From: Acetoanaerobium noterae
GTDB lineage: Bacteria; Bacillota; Clostridia; Peptostreptococcales; Filifactoraceae
Direction: 5' to 3'
Assembly: GCF_900168025.1 (NCBI RefSeq)
Contig: NZ_FUYN01000010.1
Location: forward strand, 1-41,337
Length of the DNA: 41,337 nt
Part shown: positions 16,141 through 25,401 of the stretch, piece after piece
Layout: the number at the start of each line of letters is the position of its first letter
Numbering within the stretch: position 1 is the stretch's first letter
Made by a program: the position numbers and the translations under genes
Notes under the pieces: generated by a model
Databases searched by the model: none
What the model was told of the DNA's origin: nothing
What the model saw: the letters and a program-made list of their open reading frames with translations, nothing else

Positions 16141-17160
16141 TTAGTACCTTTTTTTAGTTGAACGCTGTAATACCTTAATTGAATTAAGTGCTTCTCCTGT
16201 TCCTTTTGCAACACAAGAAATAGCATCGTCTGCTATATATACATTTATACCCGTTCTTTTAGCAATAAGCTTATCTAGTCCCCAAAGAAGAGACCCTCCA
16301 CCAGTCATAAGGATTCCTTTGTCACTGATATCTGCTGATAGCTCCGGTGGTGTTTTTTCAAGCACATAGTGAACTGCATCAGCTATTTGTGCTACACTTT
16401 CTCTAAGCGCTTCTAATGTTTCTTCTGAAGATACCTTGATTGTTTCTGGAAGTCCCGAAACTAGGTTTCTTCCTCTTACATCCATAGTTACTTCTTTATC
16501 TCTTGGGAAAGCTGAACCGATGTTGATTTTGATTTCTTCAGCTGTACGCTCTCCGATTAATATGCTGTGTTTCTTTCTCATGTACTTCACTATCGCCTCA
16601 TCGAACTTATCTCCAGCGATTTTGATAGATGTACTTACAACTATACCTCCAAGAGATATAACTGCAACATCAGAGGTTCCTCCCCCGATATCTACTACCA
16701 TGCTTCCGTTTGGTTGAGAAATCTCTATTCCAGCTCCTATAGCTGCTGCTATCGGCTCTTCAATTAAGAATACGTCTCTAGCTCCTGCTTCCATAGTAGC
16801 ATCTATTACTGCTCTTTTTTCAACTTCTGTTACTCCTGATGGTACACAAACTATAATCTGAGGCTTGAAGAATCTAAATAGACCTACTCCTCCAGTAACT
16901 TTCTCTATGAAATGCTTTAGCATTTTTTCTGTAACATCGTAATCAGAAATAACTCCGTCTTTTAATGGACGAATTGCAACTATATTTCCAGGTGTACGAC
17001 CTAGCATCCTTTGAGCTTCTTCCCCAACAGCAAGCACCTTATTAGTGCTAGTGTCTATAGCTACAACTGATGGCTCTTGAAGCACTATACCCTTGCCTTT
17101 TACATATACTAGTACTGACGCGGTACCTAAATCTATTCCAATATCTGGCGAAAATCCCAT
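16141..17160 (-). CDS. mbl: MreB/Mbl rod-shape-determining actin homolog
   Basis: MreB-type proteins polymerise at the membrane and direct lateral wall synthesis. The 339-residue product has the actin-fold ATP-binding parts: phosphate-1 IGIDLGTASVLVYVKGKG at the N-terminus, VVDIGGGTSDVAVISLGG near residue 160, and GILMTGGGSLLWGLD near 285. Adjacency to flhO-flhP identifies it as the Mbl-type paralog of B. subtilis, though MreB and Mbl are hard to separate by eye. The ATG follows AAGGAG by nine bases. It lies 63 bases downstream of murA, probably in one operon. Confidence 0.92.
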   Translation of the reverse strand: MGFSPDIGIDLGTASVLVYVKGKGIVLQEPSVVAIDTSTNKVLAVGEEAQRMLGRTPGNIVAIRPLKDGVISDYDVTEKMLKHFIEKVTGGVGLFRFFKPQIIVCVPSGVTEVEKRAVIDATMEAGARDVFLIEEPIAAAIGAGIEISQPNGSMVVDIGGGTSDVAVISLGGIVVSTSIKIAGDKFDEAIVKYMRKKHSILIGERTAEEIKINIGSAFPRDKEVTMDVRGRNLVSGLPETIKVSSEETLEALRESVAQIADAVHYVLEKTPPELSADISDKGILMTGGGSLLWGLDKLIAKRTGINVYIADDAISCVAKGTGEALNSIKVLQRSTKKRY

Positions 17161-17223
17161 TTCTATATTCTCCTTTTCATCAATAAATTATTCTCTAATC
17201 ATTTTAACATTATTTGGAAAGAA

Positions 17224-18486
17224 TTAGTCCTCTATTTTTTCAATATTTGCCCCTAATGAGGAAAGCTTCTTCACTATATCTACATATCCTCTTTCGACAT
17301 GATAAATTTCAGTAACTCTAGTTTGCCCTTCTGCTACCATTCCACTAAGAATAAGCGCTGCTCCAGCTCTTAAATCTGTAGCCACAACATTTGAGCCCTC
17401 AAGATTTTTTACGCCTTGAATTACTGCTGATTTTCCCTCTATTTTTATATCTGCTCCCATTCTGTTTAGCTCAGGAACATTCATAAATCTGTTTTCAAAT
17501 ACAGTTTCTATAACCATAGAATTCCCCTCAGCAATGCTAAGCAGTGCCATAAATGGAGACTGCAAATCTGTAGGAAAACCTGGATGAGGCATAGTTTTGA
17601 TATCTGTAGGCATTATGTTTTTCGGCCCAATAACTCTTATAGTAGATTCGCCTTCTTCTACCACGCAACCCATTTCTATGAGCTTTGCCATTACCGGTCT
17701 AAGGTGATCTGGAATAACATTTTCCAGCACAATATCACCCTTGGTAATAGCTGCAGCTACCATGTAGGTTCCTGCTTCTATACGGTCAGGAATTACTATA
17801 TGCTCTGCGCCGTGAAGGGCTTTTACTCCAGTTATTTTTATGGTTTTTGTTCCAGCTCCTTTAACCTTACCACCCATTTCATTGATAAAGTTAGAAAGAT
17901 CTACTATTTCTGGCTCTTCTGCAGCATTTTCAATAACAGTAACGCCATCTGCAAGAGCTGCCGCCATCATTATGTTTTCTGTAGCTCCAACAGAAGGGAA
18001 ATCCAGATAAATCTTATGACCCTCTAGTCCTTTAGTGTGTGCTTCTACATAGCCATGCTCCATATCTACAAGTGCATTCATAGCTTTAAAGCCTTTTAGA
18101 TGTAAATCAATAGGTCTTGTGCCTATAGCACATCCTCCTGGCATTGAAATTTTTGATCTGTTAAATCTCGCAAGTAGTGGCCCCATAATCAAAAATGAAG
18201 CTCTCATTTTGCTAACTAGCTCATATGGAGCATCATAGCTGTTTATGTTAGTAGCATCAACTACCAAAGTTTCATCTTTAAACTCAACCTTTGCACCTAA
18301 GTGACGAAGTAAATCACTCATTACATGCACATCTCTTAAATCTGGTACTCCCTTAATTGTAGATACACCGTCTGCAAGAAGTGTAGCTGCTATTACTGGA
18401 AGAACTGCGTTCTTTGCTCCACTGATTTTTACATTACCCTTTAATGGTCCGCTTTTTCTCACTAGAATATGAGCCAAATTGTTCAT
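17224..18486 (-). CDS. murA: UDP-N-acetylglucosamine 1-carboxyvinyltransferase (MurA)
   Basis: MurA transfers enolpyruvate from PEP to UDP-GlcNAc, the first committed step of peptidoglycan synthesis. The 420-residue protein shows [16 protein letters not shown] at the N-terminus, the active-site loop [18 protein letters not shown] with the catalytic cysteine near residue 117 (the residue hit by fosfomycin), and [12 protein letters not shown] near 305. The ATG at 18486 is immediately next to AAAGGA, too close for normal use; the TTG nine bases inward (18477, giving MAHILVRK) is better spaced and may be the true start. It is likely co-transcribed with mbl. Confidence 0.95.
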   Translation of the reverse strand: MNNLAHILVRKSGPLKGNVKISGAKNAVLPVIAATLLADGVSTIKGVPDLRDVHVMSDLLRHLGAKVEFKDETLVVDATNINSYDAPYELVSKMRASFLIMGPLLARFNRSKISMPGGCAIGTRPIDLHLKGFKAMNALVDMEHGYVEAHTKGLEGHKIYLDFPSVGATENIMMAAALADGVTVIENAAEEPEIVDLSNFINEMGGKVKGAGTKTIKITGVKALHGAEHIVIPDRIEAGTYMVAAAITKGDIVLENVIPDHLRPVMAKLIEMGCVVEEGESTIRVIGPKNIMPTDIKTMPHPGFPTDLQSPFMALLSIAEGNSMVIETVFENRFMNVPELNRMGADIKIEGKSAVIQGVKNLEGSNVVATDLRAGAALILSGMVAEGQTRVTEIYHVERGYVDIVKKLSSLGANIEKIED

Positions 18487-18701
18487 TCCTTTCGATTTTT
18501 CAAATATAAATCGCTTTTTTCATCCATTTTTAACCTGCCGGACTCTAATTGTCCCACATCATCTATTATTATAAAGTTGTATGCTATATTTTAAATTTTA
18601 TTTTTTATCAAAGTCCAAATCTATTTATACCCTTTTTATCTGAACATGTCAATTTATATTTTACTATATAAATCATCTAGATAAAAGTATATATATTCTA
18701 C

Positions 18702-19400
18702 TTAATTCTCAACCAGAGCCTTTTTAACTTGTATTGTGTAAAAGAATTTATTTGTATCATCTACATGAAATATATATTCTTTTCCATTTTCTTCAAATAT
18801 TACAGATTTTAAAACTATACTTCCGTTATGGTCAATTATATTCTTACTCATCAAATAAGCTGTAGCATCTTCATAGCTGATTTCATTTACTATAGAGGTA
18901 AGTAAAACTGCATTTTCTTTAAACCCTAGTGGGAAATGTCCGTTGTCTTCTTGATAAACTCCAATTACACCAACTTTTTCTATTTGATTGTCTTTTCCCT
19001 GGAATATCCCTATAAGTGAATTGGTTTTCTTAGTACTGTTTTGTTTAAATGAAATTTCCAAGCCAGATTTCAAAACATCTTCTATGCCTTTGTCGTATTT
19101 ATAAATTTGGTTTTGCTGCAATAATTTTTCTTCATAAGCCGTTTTGAAAGCTTTTTCTGAGGAGTATAGCATATATTTTTCGACTTTTGCTCCTGCAAAA
19201 GAGCCTGTGTTTAACACGTCGCTTTTTGAAAGTACTAGCATAGTCATAAAAACAAGCATGATTGAAAAAAGTGTTACGATATTTATTAGGCTTAATTTTC
19301 TTCTAGTTTTCTTAGGTCCATGAATCATAGCTTCCTTAATGTTCTCTCTTCTTTGAATCCTAGCTGCCTGTTTTCTTTCACTGCGACTTGCCTTTCTCAT
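18702..19400 (-). CDS. Membrane-anchored protein of unknown function
   Basis: I do not recognise this 232-residue protein. It has a strongly basic N-terminus (about 40 residues, many Arg/Lys), one hydrophobic segment (about residues 39-60, LSLINIVTLFSIMLVFMTML), and a lysine- and glutamate-rich extracytoplasmic part with no cysteine. That suggests a type II single-pass protein facing outward. The longest frame starts at a TTG at 19418, but AAGGGAG correctly precedes the ATG at 19400, giving MRKASRSERKQ. Its place upstream of murA-mbl hints at an envelope role, but the 224-base gap means separate transcription is possible. Expression is assumed from the ribosome binding site and codon pattern. 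Confidence 0.75.
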   Translation of the reverse strand: MRKASRSERKQAARIQRRENIKEAMIHGPKKTRRKLSLINIVTLFSIMLVFMTMLVLSKSDVLNTGSFAGAKVEKYMLYSSEKAFKTAYEEKLLQQNQIYKYDKGIEDVLKSGLEISFKQNSTKKTNSLIGIFQGKDNQIEKVGVIGVYQEDNGHFPLGFKENAVLLTSIVNEISYEDATAYLMSKNIIDHNGSIVLKSVIFEENGKEYIFHVDDTNKFFYTIQVKKALVEN

Positions 19401-19530
19401 TCTACACTCCCTTTGCAATATTAAGCATATCCTTAAATATTACGTATCTATATTGATAATACTCAGTTAGTATTTATAATACTCTATATTATCAATTTTA
19501 ATCGATTTGTAATAATCTAATTTTAATTCT

Positions 19531-19591
19531 TTTTTGAAAAAAAAGCTATAATTTGGTAAAAATAATTGAACTTTTTCCAAATTATAGCTTT
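19531..19591 (-). terminator. Terminator after the YcdB-type gene
   Basis: AAAGCTATAATTTGG and CCAAATTATAGCTTT form a perfect 15-base stem (19542-19556 with 19577-19591) followed on the minus strand by eight T. It lies 30 bases past the stop at 19621. Confidence 0.9.
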
Positions 19592-19620
19592 AGTCTTAGG
19601 CATATTATTTAATTATAGTT

Positions 19621-21333
19621 CTATGGGGCTACAGCAGGTTCTGCATACATTACTGGATAATCTATATACTTTCCAGTTTTTGCATCTATATAGCTTCCAC
19701 TATAATGTCCATCCTTTGATACAAGTGAGTATATTAGTTTTATTACAGGTTCACCTGTTTTTTGAGTTTGATTATAATCTAGTGTATATCTAAGCTGCAT
19801 GGATTTGTCACTTAAGAATTTTTCCATTGCTTGCTCAGGCTTGATTAGTCCTTCAAGAGAATCAAAGGTTTTTTTGTCATCCCAGTATATTCCTATAGAT
19901 TCTACTGTTTTAGTAACACCATTGATTCTAATATCTATAAACTGCTCTTGAAACTCTGCTGATTCGACTTTTCTTGGGAATGTAAAGTAGTATTCAGCTG
20001 GAGTGTAAGGGTTTGAGTCATAAACATAATTCACCTGCTCAAAATCCACTTGTTTTAATTGCTCTGGTGCTATTTTAGCAAGCTCCTTAATAGCCATTTC
20101 ATAAGCTTGCTTATAGTTTATTACAGGTTTTTGATTTGTTGGCATATCATAAGGCATACCTTCAATATACATAGGCATTCTTCCCATGAAAAGTGCTTTG
20201 TTGTCTGATATATTTATGCTTACATAGTATTCTAGCTTGGCCTTTGTATCTTTATAGGTTACATATACGTTATTTGGGTCATATTCGCTATACTCTACTT
20301 TAGGAGTTAGCTCTACGCCGTAGACTTCCTTAAGAAGCATATTCGCCGCCTCTACCGCCTGACCTTTGTTTTCTGCTTTAAATTTAATAGGTTTTATATC
20401 TTTAGTAAGATTAGAAACCTCATCAGGAGTCATGTTAAATTTTTCTATAGTAACTGGTCCACCGAAATAATATATATTCTTTGTATGAGCATCTACTGCA
20501 TCTCCAAAAGCAGTATCTATTATATAAACAGGAATAGCTCTTTTTTCATCACTAGGTGAAGTTACATATTTTAGCTCAGATGTAAACTTTTCCTTAGCAA
20601 TCTTTAAGGCTTCCTCTGCAGTAAGCTTAGGAGTAGCATCTGGAAATTTTAAGCTCTTAGTATAGTTCTGATAAAAAGACACCACTTTTCCTGTTGATAA
20701 ATCAACAGTCACTGATATGAAATCTCCATCGTACTCTATGCCTTCATGAACTCTTTGATAGTAGTAATCTCCCATTACATATTCCTGATTATATGGTGAT
20801 TCTTCAAATACTTTATATGTGAACTGTGATAAATCTAAGTCGGTCTTGTCTTTTAAGAATTCCTTTGCTATTTCATGACCTTTTTCTTTAGTCATCTTTC
20901 TCTTAGCTTCATAATCTATATTCATATTTGATACAGATATTATTTCTTTATTGTCTTCATAATAAGCTACGTAAGCTCCTCCGCCTCCATTTTCACTTTT
21001 CGGCATGAAGCTTACAGAGATATTTTCTCTGAAGTTCTTGTCCTTTGGAAACTGTTCATCGTTATAATCTGAAGAATAAAATACATCCAATATATAATCC
21101 TCAGATTTTAATTCAGTCCCAAAATAATCTTTCATTATGGCTTTAGCATAATCTATAGCCTCTAAATCTCTTTTTGTAAGCTCTCTTTGTTCTATAACTG
21201 CTGGAACTGTGAGCTTTGAATCAAGCACTCCGTTATCCATACCTGCCATATTTGAATCCGCAAATGAAATTGCTGGTGAAGTAAGCATCGCGGTCATCAT
21301 ACTAAGTGCAATCAGTTTTTTATATTTCTTCAT
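19621..21333 (-). CDS. Secreted YcdB/YcdC and PepSY-type repeat protein
   Basis: A 570-residue exported protein with a signal peptide (MKKYKKLIALSMMTAMLTSP, cleavage after about residue 25). The mature part repeats a PepSY/YcdB-like pattern at least three times: a helix with LTAEEALKIAKEKF, KQAYEMAIKELAKI or KPEQAMEKFL, followed by beta strands and a (Y/F)IDAxTGK-type strand end (YIDAKTGKYIDYP at the C-terminus). Such domains are thought to inhibit or chaperone secreted peptidases or bind the envelope; no catalytic motif is seen. ATG at 21333 follows AGGAGGT by about eight bases; a GTG at 21342 lies inside that spacing. It ends in a strong terminator. Confidence 0.75.
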   Translation of the reverse strand: MKKYKKLIALSMMTAMLTSPAISFADSNMAGMDNGVLDSKLTVPAVIEQRELTKRDLEAIDYAKAIMKDYFGTELKSEDYILDVFYSSDYNDEQFPKDKNFRENISVSFMPKSENGGGGAYVAYYEDNKEIISVSNMNIDYEAKRKMTKEKGHEIAKEFLKDKTDLDLSQFTYKVFEESPYNQEYVMGDYYYQRVHEGIEYDGDFISVTVDLSTGKVVSFYQNYTKSLKFPDATPKLTAEEALKIAKEKFTSELKYVTSPSDEKRAIPVYIIDTAFGDAVDAHTKNIYYFGGPVTIEKFNMTPDEVSNLTKDIKPIKFKAENKGQAVEAANMLLKEVYGVELTPKVEYSEYDPNNVYVTYKDTKAKLEYYVSINISDNKALFMGRMPMYIEGMPYDMPTNQKPVINYKQAYEMAIKELAKIAPEQLKQVDFEQVNYVYDSNPYTPAEYYFTFPRKVESAEFQEQFIDIRINGVTKTVESIGIYWDDKKTFDSLEGLIKPEQAMEKFLSDKSMQLRYTLDYNQTQKTGEPVIKLIYSLVSKDGHYSGSYIDAKTGKYIDYPVMYAEPAVAP

Positions 21334-21425
21334 AAAAAACACCTCCTATTTTGATTTCTACCATAATTATAATTCCCGAATCACCCTCAGGCATTACAAA
21401 TTACTTACAAATAGGAGGCATTTTG

Positions 21426-22130
21426 TTACATTCCAATTAATTTTTTTATTCTGTTTTCTATGCCATTTGCCCAGTTAGGGTCTGTAGCATATTTTTTCCC
21501 TATAGCACTGATGCTATATCCATTAAAATATTTTCCATCTGGTTGAAGATAATTTTCCGATAGGTATTTTGCCACAGTATCTATGCTCTCATCAAAGCTC
21601 TTAAAGCCTTTTGCACTACTGTATGGAGAATTGTCATATGCCTGAAAACCAAAAAGATTATTTTTATCTTTTGCTATTCTGCTAGTTCCATAATTTGATT
21701 CGTGAATAGCAAGCCCAAGCAGGAAGAGTGCATTTACTCCGTGTTCCTCTTCTGCCTTTTTAAACGCTGAGCCTAAGCCTTCAAGAGCTGTTCCTTGAAG
21801 CTTTGAATCTATGTAGGAAGCACTTACCTTGCTTTTTTCTCTTACATTTGAAGATGCTATTAATCCATTTTCTGCTAGTTTGTCTGCATAGGGGTTGTTA
21901 ATAGGAGCAGCATAATTGGAAATCTCTCCTAGGCTTCTACTTTGCTGAAACAGCAAGTCTATCATGAAATCATTTGCACCTAAATCACCCGATGAAGAAG
22001 GAACCTCCACAGTGGGAATATTTAATTTTGTTTCCAAAATTGCTTTAAATCGCTCTTTTGTTTCATAATAGCTCTGGCTAGGCCCTGAAAAACCATTTAT
22101 GTTAATAGAATTTTTTATTTTTATATCCAT
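21426..22130 (-). CDS. Glucosaminidase-domain autolysin
   Basis: A 234-residue protein whose C-terminal part (about 85-234) is an endo-beta-N-acetylglucosaminidase domain (PF01832): LGLAIHESNYGTSRIA carries the catalytic glutamate, followed by NLFGFQAYDNSPYSSAKGF and YATDPNWANGI. The enzyme cuts the glycan strands of peptidoglycan. There is no signal peptide or clear wall-binding domain; the N-terminal 80 residues are of low complexity. Export might use the flagellar apparatus or another route; this is speculation. The ATG at 22130 is nine bases after AGGGAG. A sigma-D-type promoter precedes it, recalling sigma-D-dependent lytD of B. subtilis. It could supply the wall-cutting activity missing from the short FlgJ. 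Confidence 0.85.
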   Translation of the reverse strand: MDIKIKNSININGFSGPSQSYYETKERFKAILETKLNIPTVEVPSSSGDLGANDFMIDLLFQQSRSLGEISNYAAPINNPYADKLAENGLIASSNVREKSKVSASYIDSKLQGTALEGLGSAFKKAEEEHGVNALFLLGLAIHESNYGTSRIAKDKNNLFGFQAYDNSPYSSAKGFKSFDESIDTVAKYLSENYLQPDGKYFNGYSISAIGKKYATDPNWANGIENRIKKLIGM

Positions 22131-22177
22131 AGATATTATCTCCCTGTACTTTTTCGTATATGTACTCAATATATATT

Positions 22178-22204
22178 ATATCGTTTAAATCTCAATTTTC
22201 TATA
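22178..22204 (-). promoter_or_regulatory. Possible sigma-D promoter for the glucosaminidase gene
   Basis: On the minus strand TATA (22201-22204), 15 bases, then AACGATAT (22178-22185). Spacing is exact, three of four -35 bases and six of eight -10 bases fit. An overlapping TATAAT could instead be a sigma-A -10, so the assignment is tentative. Confidence 0.5.
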
Positions 22205-22223
22205 GTTCTTTAACTCCATTTTC

Positions 22224-22253
22224 TTGAAATGAATATCACTTTCAGTATATAAT
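22224..22253 (+). promoter_or_regulatory. Sigma-A promoter for mgtE leader
   Basis: TTGAAA (22224-22229), 18 bases, then TATAAT (22248-22253). Transcription would start near 22260, giving a leader of about 140 bases before the mgtE ATG. Confidence 0.6.
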
Positions 22254-22280
22254 GGCTAAGGGTATAAAATACTATTAAAA

Positions 22281-22401
22281 GGCAGGTGAGTACTTGTGGA
22301 CCATAGTCCGTCACCCGAACGGTTATTTCAAAAAATAAAATTGAATATGCAGGGCCCAAGTACTCATCTTTACTTGGGCTGTTGCTCAAGGAGGTTTTTT
22401 A
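22281..22401 (+). promoter_or_regulatory. Structured mgtE leader, riboswitch-like, class unassigned
   Basis: Three helices compete. A long-range helix joins 22284-22296 to 22357-22369 (13 base pairs, one G-U). A local hairpin joins GCCCAAGTA (22354-22362) to TACTTGGGC (22371-22379). A third hairpin joins CTTGGGC (22373-22379) to GCTCAAG (22384-22390), touching the AAGGAGG ribosome binding site. The region enclosed by the long helix holds GGAC-CATA-GTCC and TTATTT-CAAA-AAATAA hairpins plus the unpaired-looking CACCCGAACGG. Forming the long helix frees the third hairpin to mask translation. The GGTGAG block recalls the M-box, but the element is shorter and lacks its other conserved parts. Confidence 0.65.
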
Positions 22402-23733
22402 ATGGAAAAAATTCTAGATTATATCAAGGCAGGAAAGCCTGTAAATGCTAGAGCTGAACTACTTGAGATGAATGTTGTCGATATCGCTACATTGCTTGAA
22501 GACGTGGATAGAGACGACCTAGTTATCCTTTTTAGGATATTGCCAAAGGACACTGCGGCCGAAGTCTTTTCGTATCTGACTAAGGTAGATAGAGCTCATA
22601 TTATAGAGTCTCTAACAGACAAGGAAATTTCCGGAATCATAGACAAGCTATTTATGGACGATACCGTAGATTTCATAGAAGAGATGCCTGCAAACATTGT
22701 AAAAAAAGTGCTTAAAAACACTGATGATGATACGCGTAAGATGATAAATTCTCTGCTTAGCTATCCAGATGACTCTGCCGGCAGTATTATGACTACTGAA
22801 TTTGTGGATATCAAAAAAGAAATGACAGTCATGGATGCTATCGCACACATAAGAAAAACAGGTGTAGACAAAGAAACCATCGATACACTCTATGTTATCG
22901 ATTCAAACAGAAAACTAGAAGGCATAGTCCCTATAAGAAAAATTCTGCTTAGCGATGAAAACCTTTTAATCGAGGATATAATGGATACAAGCTTCGTTTA
23001 TATCTACACCCTAGATGACCAAGAGGATGTCGCTTCTATGTTTAAAAAGTACGATTATTTTTCCATGCCCGTAACTGATAGTGAAAATAGGCTGGTTGGA
23101 ATTATAACTATAGATGACATACTAGACATAATAGAAGAGGAAAATGAAGAGGATTTTGCGAAAATGAACGCTCTTGCACCATCAGATGAGGAATATCTAG
23201 ATTCATCTGTATATTCTCTGGCTAAGCAAAGAATCATGTGGTTATTGGTACTGATGATATCCGCTACTTTTACCGGAATCATAATCAGGCAATACGAAAG
23301 TGTACTGAGCTCTGTAGTTATACTTGCTTCATTTATTCCTATGCTCATGGATACAGGTGGAAACTCAGGTTCTCAGTCATCCACTCTTATCATACGTGGT
23401 TTAGCTTTAGGCGAACTCGAAATTGCTGACTATCCTAAGATTTTATGGAAGGAATTCAGAGTGAGTATAGTAGTTGGCTTGGTACTTGCTTTTATTAATT
23501 TCCTAAGAATATATTTGCTGGAGAGAGTTGATTTTATAGTTTCTCTCACAGTATGCATAAGCTTATTTGCCACAGTAGTGCTTGCAAAAGTAGTAGGAGG
23601 AATGCTTCCTCTTATCGCAAAAAAGTTTAAGCTAGATCCTGCCATAATGGCAGCACCTCTTGTTACTACAATTGTGGATACCTTTGCACTTATGGTATAT
23701 TTCTCTACCGCAAGTTTGCTTATGGGTCTTTAA
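22402..23733 (+). CDS. mgtE: Magnesium transporter MgtE
   Basis: MgtE is a homodimeric Mg2+ channel gated by cytosolic Mg2+. The 443-residue protein has the N-terminal helical domain (about 1-120), a pair of CBS domains (about 125-250, including DTLYVIDSNRKLEGIVPIRK and MPVTDSENRLVGIITIDD), a connecting helix and five transmembrane segments from about 270. The conserved MDTGGNSGSQSSTLIIRGLA loop and the C-terminal PLVTTIVDTFALMVYF with the pore aspartate are present. AAGGAGG lies seven bases before the ATG. A structured leader upstream suggests metal-dependent control. It ends in a strong terminator shared with asnS. Confidence 0.96.
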   Translation: MEKILDYIKAGKPVNARAELLEMNVVDIATLLEDVDRDDLVILFRILPKDTAAEVFSYLTKVDRAHIIESLTDKEISGIIDKLFMDDTVDFIEEMPANIVKKVLKNTDDDTRKMINSLLSYPDDSAGSIMTTEFVDIKKEMTVMDAIAHIRKTGVDKETIDTLYVIDSNRKLEGIVPIRKILLSDENLLIEDIMDTSFVYIYTLDDQEDVASMFKKYDYFSMPVTDSENRLVGIITIDDILDIIEEENEEDFAKMNALAPSDEEYLDSSVYSLAKQRIMWLLVLMISATFTGIIIRQYESVLSSVVILASFIPMLMDTGGNSGSQSSTLIIRGLALGELEIADYPKILWKEFRVSIVVGLVLAFINFLRIYLLERVDFIVSLTVCISLFATVVLAKVVGGMLPLIAKKFKLDPAIMAAPLVTTIVDTFALMVYFSTASLLMGL

Positions 23734-23785
23734 AAAAAGCCTTATGAGAAGTCAAAACAAAATGACTTTTCATAAGGCTTTTTAA
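23731..23785. terminator. Bidirectional terminator between mgtE and asnS
   Basis: AGCCTTATGAGAAGTCA (23738-23754) pairs over 17 positions, one G-U, with TGACTTTTCATAAGGCT (23763-23779), with A-runs on the left and T-runs on the right. It serves both convergent genes. Confidence 0.92.
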
Positions 23786-25180
23786 TTAGAATTCTGCTGT
23801 TCCAACTGTTCTAGGGAAAGGTATAACGTCTCTGATATTTGTCATACCAGTTAAATACATTATCATTCTTTCAAATCCTAGTCCATATCCAGCATGCTTT
23901 ACTCCACCGTATTTACGAAGCTCAAGGTACCACCAGTAGTCCTCTTCATTCAGTCCCATTGCTCTGATTTTTCCAGCAAGTACGTCTTCTCTTTCTTCCC
24001 TTTGACTTCCTCCGATGATTTCCCCTATGCCAGGCACTAGTAAGTCCATAGCTGCTACAGTTTTTTCATCTTCATTAAGTCTCATATAGAAGGCTTTGAT
24101 TTCTTTAGGATAATCAGTAACAAATACTGGTTTTTTGAAAATTTGCTCAGTAATATATCTCTCATGCTCAGTCTGAAGGTCCATTCCCCATGAAACTGGA
24201 TATTCGAAATTGTGTCCACTTTCCTGAAGTAATTTAATAGCTTCAGTATATGTCACTCTTCCAAAGTCATTGCTTACTACATTTTGTAGTCTAGGAAGAA
24301 GGTCTTTATCTACTATGCTTCCGAAGAATTCCATCTCTTCAGGTGCATTTTCCAGTACATAGCTGATGATGTATTTAATCATGTCTTCAGCTAGCTCCAT
24401 GTTATCCTCTAGCTCAGCAAAAGCTATCTCAGGCTCTATCATCCAAAACTCAGCCGCATGTCTAGATGTGTTAGAATTTTCTGCTCTAAATGTTGGTCCA
24501 AAGGTATAGATATCTTTGTAAGCAAGAGCAAATATTTCTCCCTCAAGCTGTCCACTAACTGTAAGGTTAGTTTCTTTTCCAAAGAAGTCTTGAGTATTGT
24601 CAATGCTTCCATCTGCATTCTTAGGAGGATTCTTAAGGTCTAAAGTAGTAACTCTAAACATTTCTCCAGCACCTTCTGCATCACTTCCAGTTATTATTGG
24701 AGTATGTACATAAACAAAGCCTCTGTCTTGGAAAAACTTATGAATCGCATAAGCGGCTACTGAACGAACTCTAAACACTGCAGAAAAAGCATTACTTCTA
24801 GGTCTAAGGTGAGCTATAGTTCTAAGGTATTCAAAAGTATGGCGCTTTTTTTGAAGTGGAAAATCCGAGCTAGATGGCGCTTCTACTACTATTGATTTTG
24901 CTTTTATTTCAAAAGGCTGTTTTGCTCCTTCTGTTTTTACTAAATCTCCAGTTACTTTTATAGCTGTAGCTATAGGCAATTTTGCTACATCCTTAAAATT
25001 TTCTAAAGTTTCATCAAATACAATTTGCAGGTTTTTGAAAAAACTTCCGTCATTTACTTCTATAAATCCAAAGTTTTTAGAGTCTCTAAGTGTTCTAATC
25101 CATCCTTGGATTACGATTTCTTTTCCCATGTAATCGTCTGTATCTCTATAAAGCTTTTTAATATCAACTGCTTTAGTCAT
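23786..25180 (-). CDS. asnS: Asparaginyl-tRNA synthetase
   Basis: A class II aminoacyl-tRNA synthetase that charges tRNA-Asn. The 464-residue protein has the N-terminal OB-fold (about 15-105, [22 protein letters not shown]), class II motif 2 near residue 220-235 ([26 protein letters not shown] region) and motif 3 at the C-terminus ([16 protein letters not shown] then RDVIPFPR). The asparagine-specific relative of AspRS is indicated by overall order and length. GAGGAGG precedes the ATG. A near-consensus sigma-A promoter lies 35-65 bases upstream. No T-box leader was found. Presence of AsnRS suggests direct charging of Asn rather than only transamidation. Confidence 0.96.
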   Translation of the reverse strand: MTKAVDIKKLYRDTDDYMGKEIVIQGWIRTLRDSKNFGFIEVNDGSFFKNLQIVFDETLENFKDVAKLPIATAIKVTGDLVKTEGAKQPFEIKAKSIVVEAPSSSDFPLQKKRHTFEYLRTIAHLRPRSNAFSAVFRVRSVAAYAIHKFFQDRGFVYVHTPIITGSDAEGAGEMFRVTTLDLKNPPKNADGSIDNTQDFFGKETNLTVSGQLEGEIFALAYKDIYTFGPTFRAENSNTSRHAAEFWMIEPEIAFAELEDNMELAEDMIKYIISYVLENAPEEMEFFGSIVDKDLLPRLQNVVSNDFGRVTYTEAIKLLQESGHNFEYPVSWGMDLQTEHERYITEQIFKKPVFVTDYPKEIKAFYMRLNEDEKTVAAMDLLVPGIGEIIGGSQREEREDVLAGKIRAMGLNEEDYWWYLELRKYGGVKHAGYGLGFERMIMYLTGMTNIRDVIPFPRTVGTAEF

Positions 25181-25214
25181 GGCAAATCCTCCTCATAGTT
25201 TTCATATTAAAAAT

Positions 25215-25243
25215 AGTATATATTAACCCAAAACCGGTGTCAA
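25215..25243 (-). promoter_or_regulatory. Sigma-A promoter for asnS
   Basis: Minus-strand TTGACA (25238-25243), 17 bases, TATACT (25215-25220): a near-perfect match, 35 bases upstream of the ATG. Confidence 0.85.
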
Positions 25244-25401
25244 TCAAAGTTAACACTTAGGTTTGCTTGCAATTTACAATAAATTTAAAGAACTAATTCC
25301 AATTTTCTAGTATAATATTAGTTATGCAAAATTATTTTTCAATTTATTATGAATCAACATTGATACTCATATATTAATAACCATTTAAGGAGACGATTAT
25401 T

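Noticed and set aside
17584-18027. Plus-strand frame of 147 codons inside murA
   Set aside because: Antisense shadow of the conserved murA gene with Tyr/His/Cys-rich composition; no start signal.
22260-22401. Assignment of the mgtE leader as a standard M-box
   Set aside because: Only the GGTGAG block is shared; the element is too short and the later conserved M-box segments are not found by eye.
25181-25401. Possible T-box leader upstream of asnS
   Set aside because: No AGGGTGGNACCGCG-type antiterminator motif or specifier stem; a plain sigma-A promoter lies 35 bases upstream of the start.
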